DNA of 10,340 bases from contig JAJYAS010000061.1 in NCBI GenBank assembly GCA_021779415.1, positions 1 to 10,340 on the forward strand, in the 5' to 3' direction. The notes under the pieces are model-generated. The model saw nothing but the letters and a program-made list of their open reading frames with translations. It was not told the DNA's origin and did not search any database. The position numbers and the translations under genes are program-made. Below are positions 5,471 to 10,340 of the stretch, piece by piece. How positions within the stretch are numbered: position 1 is the stretch's first letter; every line of letters starts with the position of its first letter. The DNA is from Bacillota bacterium (GTDB lineage Bacteria; Bacillota_B; Desulfitobacteriia; Desulfitobacteriales; Desulfitobacteriaceae).

Positions 5471-6805
5471 CTAATTGTTCTTCGCACCGTCTTGAATCCA
5501 ATTCTTAACTGTTTGCAACTGATCTTTCGTTAGCGGATCCTTTCCCAGGGGCATTTGGGGAGGAACTGACCCAGTAAGATGCTGATACATAGGGCTATTT
5601 GTTGGATTACCAGGACTTACTTTGGCAAGGGTCCCAGAATATGAAGCGATACTGGCATGACACTGAACACAACTATTTTGCAGAATCGGTTGAATATCTT
5701 TTTTGTAACTAGGATGTTCAACAACCCCCGTTGTTGCTAAAGCCTTTGGAACGGAACTCATCCCTTGATAAGTCAAAATGACCATACCCACCACAAGCAC
5801 CGCTGCAACACTCATAGCCACAGGACGCTTCTTAGCCTTTCGATTTGGGTTTCGATCTAACCAAGGTAAGGCGAAAAGTCCCCCAATTCCCAGTACAGGT
5901 AGACCAACCATAGCCAAAACATCCAGTTTCCCAGGAAAATATTTCAGGAGTTGATACACGCCAAAGAAATACCAAGCTGGTTCCGGCGTATAATGGGCCT
6001 TGTTCATGGGATCTGCTGGTGCACCCAACCCTTTAGGGAAGAGGTAGGCCATAACCCAAAGAGCAACACCGACCACAAACACAAAAATAATCATTCGAAA
6101 AGCAACATTGGGCCAAAAAGGAATGGAGACAGCTTCGATGTCTTCCCCCCGTTTCTTAGCCTCTGCTAACTCGTCCGTAGAAGCCATTCCTTGCCTCAGC
6201 ACAAAGAAAAAATGGGGAATAAACGCCAAAAGAATGATAATAGGCAAAGTAAGCATATGCAACGAGTAAAAGCGTGTTAGCGTTGCCCCCGTAACTTGAG
6301 TTCCATTACGCAGGATTTGGAGCAGGTAATCTCCAGCAAATGGGACATAACCCGCCATTGCAGAACCCACCGTTGTCGCCCAATACCCTTCTTGGTCCCA
6401 AGGTAAGAGATAACCCGAAAAGGCCAAGCCAAGCGTTCCGATGAGGAGTACCCCTCCCATAAGCCAGGTGAGTTCGCGTGGACGTTTATAGGCGCCCTCA
6501 TAAAATACGCGCAGCAAGTGCAAGACGACGAGTACCACCATAAAATTGGCACCCCAAGAATGAAGCGAGCGTACGAAATGTTCAATCGGTGATTTCTGAA
6601 TCGCTTGGATACTACTATAAGCACTAGCCGCCGCAGGTTCGTACACCGTCGCCAGCAAAATTCCGGTTACCGCTTGGTTGACCACCGCAAACAGAGTGGC
6701 AAACCCTAAATAATCCAGAAAACTGCTGCGTTTCGGCACCGGGTGCGCAAAGAGGGAGTCCATGAGGGCAGTGACCTGTAACCGTTCATCGAGCCATTTT
6801 ATCAT
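5471..6805 (-). CDS. Cytochrome b (b6 + subunit IV fusion) with C-terminal cytochrome c domain
   Basis: Membrane quinol-oxidising core of a Rieske/cytochrome b complex, presumably menaquinol:cytochrome c reductase. Residues 1-205 are b6-like, with four helices. Haem ligands are H82 and H96 in helix B (13 residues between) and H183 and H198 in helix D (14 between, the b6-type spacing). SGYLLPWDQEGYWA (130-143) and LTRFYSLH (176-183) are classic. Residues about 225-348 are the subunit IV part with three helices. The Qo motif, usually PEWY, reads P276-A-W-Y279. After seven helices the C terminus is outside the cell, which suits the C-terminal c-type domain (about 365-444) with C379-V-Q-C382-H383 and a candidate axial Met418 (PQMPLG). 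The only cysteines are the haem c pair, so the Cys that carries haem ci in b6-type proteins is missing (Y32 aligns). The ATG overlaps the Rieske TGA (ATGA). Confidence 0.93.
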   Translation of the reverse strand: MIKWLDERLQVTALMDSLFAHPVPKRSSFLDYLGFATLFAVVNQAVTGILLATVYEPAAASAYSSIQAIQKSPIEHFVRSLHSWGANFMVVLVVLHLLRVFYEGAYKRPRELTWLMGGVLLIGTLGLAFSGYLLPWDQEGYWATTVGSAMAGYVPFAGDYLLQILRNGTQVTGATLTRFYSLHMLTLPIIILLAFIPHFFFVLRQGMASTDELAEAKKRGEDIEAVSIPFWPNVAFRMIIFVFVVGVALWVMAYLFPKGLGAPADPMNKAHYTPEPAWYFFGVYQLLKYFPGKLDVLAMVGLPVLGIGGLFALPWLDRNPNRKAKKRPVAMSVAAVLVVGMVILTYQGMSSVPKALATTGVVEHPSYKKDIQPILQNSCVQCHASIASYSGTLAKVSPGNPTNSPMYQHLTGSVPPQMPLGKDPLTKDQLQTVKNWIQDGAKNN

Positions 6806-7260
6806 CCTAGTCTGCCCCCTACCTGAACCGAATCTCCCTGTACCTGCACGAGTCGTCGGGGGAGAGATTTGGGCGGTGGACCCGAGAGCACGTTCCCTTT
6901 TATATCATAAACTCCCCCATGACATGGGCAAATATATTGCTGAGTTGACTCTACCCAGTTCACGGCACATTGTAAGTGAGTACAGTGGAAATCAAGAGCG
7001 ATCCACCCTTCCTTTCCCATGTTCATGACATAAAGCCCTTCTTCAATGCCATTCCCTTTATACGTCACAAGTTTGGGGGTTCCTTCAGTGAATTCATTGA
7101 CTTTGCCGACCTCTTGCAATGGTTCAGCATTTGCTGCCGGTGGATTCAAAAAATCCCCAATGATTCCCACGTAACTCAAGCCAATAATTGCGCCAACCGA
7201 ACCCACACCCCACTTTAAAAAGCGTCTTCTTGGCAACCCTTTACCCTCGCTTGTATCCAA
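6802..7260 (-). CDS. Rieske [2Fe-2S] protein of the cytochrome bc complex
   Basis: Iron-sulfur subunit that takes the first electron from quinol at the outer face of the membrane and passes it to haem c. It has 152 residues. The N-terminal PRRRFLK (10-16), followed by a hydrophobic helix (about 17-38), is a Tat-type signal anchor, as expected for a Rieske protein folded before export. Box 1 is C93-T-H95-L-Q-C98 and box 2 is C111-P-C113-H114-G-G; C93, H95, C111 and H114 bind the cluster, and C98-C113 form the disulfide. SGPPPKSLPR (126-135) is the Pro loop. The Ser that normally follows HG in box 2 is Gly116, while the Tyr two residues later (Y118) is kept; loss of the Ser hydrogen bond is typical of low-potential, menaquinol-type clusters. 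The start is TTG (7258-7260) behind AAGGAG at 8 nt, and an in-frame TAA just upstream excludes an earlier start. The stop overlaps the cytochrome b ATG by 4 nt. Confidence 0.94.
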   Translation of the reverse strand: MDTSEGKGLPRRRFLKWGVGSVGAIIGLSYVGIIGDFLNPPAANAEPLQEVGKVNEFTEGTPKLVTYKGNGIEEGLYVMNMGKEGWIALDFHCTHLQCAVNWVESTQQYICPCHGGVYDIKGNVLSGPPPKSLPRRLVQVQGDSVQVGGRLG

Positions 7261-7268
7261 TTCCTCAT

Positions 7269-7274
7269 CTCCTT
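7269..7274 (-). promoter_or_regulatory. Ribosome binding site deciding the Rieske TTG start
   Basis: AAGGAG lies 8 nt upstream of TTG (7258-7260). Nearby ATGs (in GAGATGAGG and AAAATGAAG) are out of frame, and a TAA closes the Rieske frame seven codons before the TTG, leaving TTG as the only usable start. Confidence 0.65.
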
Positions 7275-7312
7275 CATTTTAAATATTGTTTGTCAAAATT
7301 GCACATATTGGA

Positions 7313-7340
7313 GAAGACCCGGCTACTCAGCAGGGTCTTC
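7313..7340 (-). terminator. Hairpin between the cupredoxin and Rieske genes, weak terminator or attenuator
   Basis: A perfect 8-bp stem, GAAGACCC/GGGTCTTC (7313-7320 with 7333-7340), closes a 12-nt loop in the 122-nt gap after the cupredoxin stop. No T-run follows on either strand (the minus strand continues TCTCC), so it is not a canonical intrinsic terminator. It may stabilise the 3' end of the cupredoxin message, act as a processing site, or partly terminate so that the downstream Rieske/cytochrome b genes are made at a lower level. No convincing separate promoter for the Rieske gene is visible in the gap. Confidence 0.45.
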
Positions 7341-7382
7341 CCTAAATCATTTAACTAAATTATTTTGTTGTATCAAATGGGT

Positions 7383-8246
7383 CTATTCCGTAACGTGAAT
7401 CATCCCTGACATAAAGCCATCATGGCTCATCGCCCAACCCTGTGCGTCACCATCACACGTGACATCACACAGCCAGTGGAAATCCCCTGTTTTCGGCGCG
7501 GTAATCGTGAACGTGGTCACCGAAGGCTCACCTTTTTTAGTGGACCCTGGTATTTGCACTTTAAGCCCTAAATCACTAGCCACAATATCGTGGGCACCAT
7601 CGTCATAGTTATAGACTGTTACTTTTGTCGGAACACCCTTGATGATATTCAGATTCGCAGTGGAAAAAATATCATGCATTTTTCCATCCGGACCAAGTTT
7701 TGTTCCAGGGAGTACCGTCATAGCCACTTCATCCTGATTGACAGGAGCTACCACATGGATTTTGCCTGCCATGAAACCATCATTGGCCATGGCCCAACCT
7801 TTGGCTTCCCCATCACAAGTGACATCACACAGCCAGTGGAAATCTCCGATCTTATCCGACTTGATTGTAAACGTGGTCTCTGAGGGGACGCCTTTTTTTG
7901 TAGATCCGGGAATTTGGACCTTCAAGCCGAGATCCGCGCTCACAATATCGTGCGCTCCGTCATCATAGTTATAAACTGTGACCTTTGTTTCTACCCCTTG
8001 GATTACGGTGAGATCAGATGGAGAGAACGAGTCGTGCATTTTACCATCGGATCCCAATTTTAGGCCTGGCTTAATCGTCATACTTTGCTCAGCAACTTTG
8101 GATCGTGTCACTTGAGCTGTTTGGGTAGCTGCCGGAGTAGCGGCAGGGGTTGAAGAAGTTGCTGCCGGAGCTGTTGTTCCACAAGCCGTTAACCCTAAGA
8201 CTGCAACCACAAGTAAAGGGGCAAGAAAGACTAACCGTTTTTTCAT
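7383..8246 (-). CDS. Lipoprotein with two tandem CuA-like cupredoxin domains
   Basis: Probable extracytoplasmic, membrane-anchored copper protein of 287 residues. A lysine-rich start and hydrophobic core end in the lipobox L-T-A-C22, then a low-complexity Ala/Thr/Pro linker (about 24-46). Two near-identical domains follow (about 56-166 and 176-286, offset 120 residues, about 76% identical by eye). Each contains GAHDIV, LGLKVQIPG and FHWLCDVTCDG. The layout H99...C140-x3-C144...M159 (H219...C260-x3-C264...M279 in copy 2) resembles the CuA domain of oxidase subunit II, including its LGLKV-IPG stretch. The loop after the second Cys is about seven residues longer than the CuA motif. At the position where CuA has its second His, copy 1 has N155 and copy 2 has H275. 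H71/H191 and H137/H257 are also conserved. It starts at ATG (8244-8246) after AGGAGGG. It may pass electrons to or from the bc complex, or handle copper; it is not a known named family to me. Confidence 0.82.
   Translation of the reverse strand: MKKRLVFLAPLLVVAVLGLTACGTTAPAATSSTPAATPAATQTAQVTRSKVAEQSMTIKPGLKLGSDGKMHDSFSPSDLTVIQGVETKVTVYNYDDGAHDIVSADLGLKVQIPGSTKKGVPSETTFTIKSDKIGDFHWLCDVTCDGEAKGWAMANDGFMAGKIHVVAPVNQDEVAMTVLPGTKLGPDGKMHDIFSTANLNIIKGVPTKVTVYNYDDGAHDIVASDLGLKVQIPGSTKKGEPSVTTFTITAPKTGDFHWLCDVTCDGDAQGWAMSHDGFMSGMIHVTE
7548..8079. repeat. Internal tandem duplication within the cupredoxin gene
   Basis: The two cupredoxin domains are recognisable as a direct DNA repeat with an offset of 360 bp. 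For example, the stretch GTGACATCACACAGCCAGTG occurs near 7459 and again near 7819, and both copies encode the WLCDVTC region. Third-position differences elsewhere show the duplication is not very recent. The coordinates give the central part of the duplicated region; each copy is about 330 bp of a gene spanning 7383-8246. Confidence 0.7.
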
Positions 8247-8332
8247 TTAACTAAACCCTCCTGATTAATTTTTTAGACCGCACAATTAATGAAATGTTTC
8301 ACTTACAAGTTTATTTTAGCTTCGCTTTATAT

Positions 8333-8376
8333 AGTTTTAATAAAGAAATTATAAAGTTTTGATGAAGTTTTTTGTC
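8333..8376. promoter_or_regulatory. Four tandem 11-bp direct repeats, candidate response-regulator operator
   Basis: Successive 11-mers read AGTTTTAATAA (8333), AGAAATTATAA (8344), AGTTTTGATGA (8355) and AGTTTTTTGTC (8366). AGTTTT recurs exactly in phase in three of the four. OmpR/PhoB-family regulators bind head-to-tail sites spaced one helical turn (11 bp), so this array beside an OmpR-type regulator is a natural operator candidate. It covers the -35 to -10 span of the cupredoxin promoter and ends about 30 bp before the regulator's own -10. The region is AT-rich, so chance similarity is possible. Confidence 0.45.
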
Positions 8377-8378
8377 AA
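8348..8378 (-). promoter_or_regulatory. Sigma-A-type promoter of the cupredoxin gene
   Basis: On the minus strand, a perfect -35 TTGACA (8373-8378) and a perfect -10 TATAAT (8348-8353) are separated by 19 bp, two more than optimal. The predicted start is near 8341, giving a leader of about 95 nt before the ATG at 8246. The long spacer carries two of the 11-bp repeats, which suggests regulator control of this promoter. Confidence 0.55.
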
Positions 8379-8405
8379 ATATTCGATGATTGTCTTCATT
8401 TAGCT

Positions 8406-8411
8406 TATAAT
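8406..8411 (+). promoter_or_regulatory. -10 element of the two-component operon promoter
   Basis: A perfect TATAAT lies 19 bp before the response-regulator ATG. No good -35 exists at 16-18 bp upstream (the region reads TTCGATG), which is typical of activator-dependent promoters. The 11-bp repeat array ends at 8376, at about -42 relative to the predicted start, a position suited to activation by a bound OmpR-family dimer (autoregulation). Confidence 0.5.
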
Positions 8412-8430
8412 ACTCTTGAGGTGTTCAATA

Positions 8431-9126
8431 ATGTCAGAAACAAAACCTAAAGTACTCTTGGTCGACGATGAGGCGGGCTTAAGAGAACTTGTCCGAGTCT
8501 ACCTTGAAAAATCCGACTTTAACGTAATCGAAGCTTGCAACGGCTTAGAAGCTGAAAAAGCACTGGCCACGGAGGACTTTGACCTCCTGATATTGGATGT
8601 CATGATGCCCAAACTTGACGGATTGACCCTTTGCAAAAGGCTTCGCTTAGCACGTAACGATGTGCCTATTTTACTCCTCACAGCCAAAGGGGAAGAAACT
8701 GACCGCCTCCTGGGGTTTGAATGCGGTGTTGACGATTATGTAGTAAAACCCTTTAGTCCCCGTGAATTGTGTGCCCGGGCCAAAGCAATGTTGCGACGCT
8801 CTTCTAAATACCAATCCCACCCCACCGAGATTCGTGTTTCGCATCTCCTCATAAACCCCGTAGTCCACCGTGTAGAATGGCATGAACATGAAATTGCTTT
8901 AACCCCTAAAGAATTCAACCTACTCTATGTGTTGGCCAAGGCACCCCGCCAAGTTTTCTCTCGAGAACAGATTATGTCTCAAGCATGGGGAGAGGATTAT
9001 TTTGCTGAGCTTAGAATAGTTGATGTCCACGTTAAGAATTTGCGTGAAAAGTTTAATGCCATCCACCCTTTTAATCTCCTTCAAACCGTACGAGGAATTG
9101 GCTATCGTTTTGAGGTGAACTCATGA
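8431..9126 (+). CDS. OmpR/PhoB-family response regulator, ResD-like
   Basis: Cytoplasmic DNA-binding response regulator of 231 residues. Receiver domain (about 6-118): acidic pocket D12-D13, phospho-acceptor D56 (LILDVMMP), T84 and K106 (VKPFSPREL). A winged-helix domain (about 133-229) contains LTPKEFNLLYVLA, the recognition region IVDVHVKNLREK, and the final RGIGYRF. The segments LTAKGEE, GFE-G-DDY and the C-terminal layout resemble ResD, the regulator of respiratory genes (including menaquinol:cytochrome c reductase) in B. subtilis, and its position beside a bc complex supports a similar role; this is by resemblance only. The start is ATG at 8431 behind GAGGTG with 7-nt spacing; an in-frame TTG at 8416 overlaps that site and is less likely. 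Its TGA overlaps the kinase ATG by 4 nt. Confidence 0.93.
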   Translation: MSETKPKVLLVDDEAGLRELVRVYLEKSDFNVIEACNGLEAEKALATEDFDLLILDVMMPKLDGLTLCKRLRLARNDVPILLLTAKGEETDRLLGFECGVDDYVVKPFSPRELCARAKAMLRRSSKYQSHPTEIRVSHLLINPVVHRVEWHEHEIALTPKEFNLLYVLAKAPRQVFSREQIMSQAWGEDYFAELRIVDVHVKNLREKFNAIHPFNLLQTVRGIGYRFEVNS

Positions 9127-10340
9127 TATTTCGCAGCTTTGCCGGAAAAATATGGATTGTCATTGTCTCTTGGGTTTTCCTCGTGCTCCTAATTTTCGGG
9201 GGGATTCTGGCCAAATCGACCCATGACTTTTACTATGGTTATGCCTCCGAAGAAAATGAAGAATTAACGGATACCGCCCAAAACATCTCTACCTATTTAT
9301 CGTCACTGTCGGATTTTCCAGCTGCCACCGAATCCTTTAACCTTTTCGGAAGCATCGTTAAATATGATTTGCTCGTCACAGATCTTGACGGAAACATCAT
9401 CCTAGGCACACGTCACCTTAAAGATTGGCAGGGAGTCGTTATGCCCCTCCAAGATATGGCACTGCTAAAACAAGGAAAAAATGTTTCCTTTCAAGGCAAT
9501 ACCCCTTATGCAAGTCAACGGATCTTAAAAGTGGCCACTCCTGTTATCCGAGATGGGAAAATTGTCGGAGCTGTTTTTGTCCTTGAGCCTTTAACTTATC
9601 TCGAAGCTGTAGGACAATCCGTTAATTACTCCATCGGTTGGGGGCTTGCTTTTTCCTTGTTATTAGCTCTTCCTTTAGGAATAATCTTTGCTCGGAAAGT
9701 CGCCAACCCCGTCGTTGAAATGGACCGAGCCATCAAAGACATTGCTACTGGAAACTATTCGCGCATCCTTCCCCAAAGTTCAACCGATGAGTTAGCTTCA
9801 TTAGGTCAATCAGTGAATACGTTATCTGAAGAGATTCAGCATAAATTGCTGGAAATCGCCCAAGAACGTCAACAACTATCTAATATTTTGGCTAGCATAG
9901 ATGATGGGGTTATCTCTATTTCTTCAACCCAAGAAATTGTCATGGCCAATCGGGTTGCCGTCCAACTCTTCAGTAAACATCGAGAAATGACGACGATCAC
10001 CCTTCAAGAACTACCCGAAGATTTGCGCACTCTACTCCAAAACTCAATTAGCAAACGTATCCCCCATACCGGAGAATTCAGGCTCAATGACCAAGTTTTC
10101 AGGGTGGAAACCTCCCCCTTATTAACAGTACAGGGTTCCCAGGGGTTAGTAGCAGTGTGGCATGATGTCACCAAGGAACGTCAGATCGAAGCATTACGCC
10201 GAGAATTTATCGCCAATGTCTCCCATGAACTCCGAACCCCATTATCTTATCTGCAAGGATACTCAGAAGCGCTCCTAGACGGTGTTATTCCTTCTGAGGA
10301 ACAGCAACGACGTTACCTGGAAACAATTTTGCGGGAAACT
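9123..10340 (+). CDS. Membrane sensor histidine kinase, 3' end beyond the window
   Basis: Cognate sensor kinase of the regulator before it, with which it shares ATGA (9123-9126). 406 codons are visible and the frame is open to the last base; the ATP-binding HATPase_c domain must lie outside. Domains in order: membrane helix 1 (about 9-30); an extracytoplasmic sensor domain of about 135 residues (31-167, beginning near THDFYYG); membrane helix 2 (about 170-190); a HAMP linker (about 191-243); a PAS-type domain (about 250-355, with ILASIDDGVISI); and a HisKA domain with the phospho-acceptor H368 in NVSHELRTPL. This is the ResE/PhoR/WalK layout. The cytoplasmic PAS domain could sense redox or a ligand, but no haem- or Fe-S-binding Cys cluster is visible in it. 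The visible part contains no frameshift. Confidence 0.92.
   Translation, partial: MIFRSFAGKIWIVIVSWVFLVLLIFGGILAKSTHDFYYGYASEENEELTDTAQNISTYLSSLSDFPAATESFNLFGSIVKYDLLVTDLDGNIILGTRHLKDWQGVVMPLQDMALLKQGKNVSFQGNTPYASQRILKVATPVIRDGKIVGAVFVLEPLTYLEAVGQSVNYSIGWGLAFSLLLALPLGIIFARKVANPVVEMDRAIKDIATGNYSRILPQSSTDELASLGQSVNTLSEEIQHKLLEIAQERQQLSNILASIDDGVISISSTQEIVMANRVAVQLFSKHREMTTITLQELPEDLRTLLQNSISKRIPHTGEFRLNDQVFRVETSPLLTVQGSQGLVAVWHDVTKERQIEALRREFIANVSHELRTPLSYLQGYSEALLDGVIPSEEQQRRYLETILRET

Larger units (their letters stand above)
8247..8430. promoter_or_regulatory. Divergent intergenic regulatory region
   Basis: This AT-rich 184-bp gap separates the cupredoxin gene (minus) from the two-component system (plus). 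It holds a minus-strand promoter (8348-8378), a plus-strand -10 (8406-8411) and four phased 11-bp repeats (8333-8376). The presumed leader of the cupredoxin message contains a TGAAA/TTTCA palindrome (8290-8301) and an AT-only inverted repeat, ATTAATT/AATTAAT (8264-8270 with 8284-8290), just upstream of its ribosome binding site. No small ORF of note is seen. Confidence 0.6.

Noticed and set aside
6277..6624. 115-codon minus-strand frame inside the cytochrome b gene
   Set aside because: It overlaps the haem-binding core of cytochrome b in another frame and shows no recognisable domain or start signal.
7291..7306. TGTGCAATTTTGACA as a possible Fnr/Rex-type operator before the Rieske gene
   Set aside because: The half-sites do not form a proper palindrome and match neither consensus well enough.
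8416..8430. TTG start five codons upstream of the response regulator ATG
   Set aside because: It overlaps the GAGGTG ribosome binding site of the ATG at 8431 and adds residues not typical of the family.
1..10340. CRISPR array, tRNA, rRNA, insertion sequence or prophage genes
   Set aside because: No regularly spaced repeats, no tRNA- or rRNA-like segments, and no transposase, integrase or phage frames are visible on either strand.

Overview
The window reads as chromosomal DNA of an anaerobic, endospore-forming Firmicute, most like Desulfosporosinus/Desulfitobacterium (Desulfitobacteriaceae/Peptococcaceae). The reasons are: sporulation genes yqfC and yqfD next to the conserved ybeY-dgkA-cdd block; a Rieske/cytochrome b complex with low-potential (menaquinol) features; a ResD-like two-component system; and moderate G+C with purine-rich ribosome binding sites. 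The genus is an inference from gene content, not a match to a reference.

Layout. 1-124 holds no recognisable gene but contains consecutive GC-rich perfect hairpins. 125-5405 (minus strand, transcribed right to left) is the housekeeping/sporulation block yqfC-yqfD-pgpH-ybeY-dgkA/udpK-cdd. It follows the familiar Bacillus order except that phoH is absent between yqfD and pgpH. 5407-5448 is a terminator hairpin that also contains the yqfC ribosome binding site and overlaps a possible sigma-E promoter. 5471-7260 (minus) is a two-gene quinol oxidase module: a Rieske Fe-S protein overlapping by 4 nt a cytochrome b that is a b6 + subunit IV + cytochrome c fusion. 7383-8246 (minus) is a secreted lipoprotein made of two tandem CuA-like cupredoxin domains. 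8247-8430 is a divergent regulatory region with promoters in both directions and four phased 11-bp repeats. 8431-10340 (plus) is an OmpR/ResD-type response regulator overlapping by 4 nt a membrane histidine kinase that runs off the window.

How the parts fit. The right half looks like a self-contained, regulated respiratory module. The kinase/regulator pair probably controls the divergent cupredoxin gene and perhaps the Rieske/cytochrome bc genes behind it. Electrons would pass from menaquinol through cytochrome b and the Rieske cluster to the fused haem c, and possibly on to the copper lipoprotein. The left half is unrelated in function: cell-envelope lipid recycling, c-di-AMP hydrolysis, rRNA maturation, pyrimidine salvage and mother-cell sporulation functions.

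Most interesting points: the tandem CuA-like lipoprotein with an Asn/His difference between its copies; the cytochrome b with PAWY at the Qo motif and no Cys for haem ci; the interleaved terminator, promoter and RBS before yqfC; the 11-bp operator repeats; and hairpins at the left edge whose AAGGA loops resemble CsrA sites.
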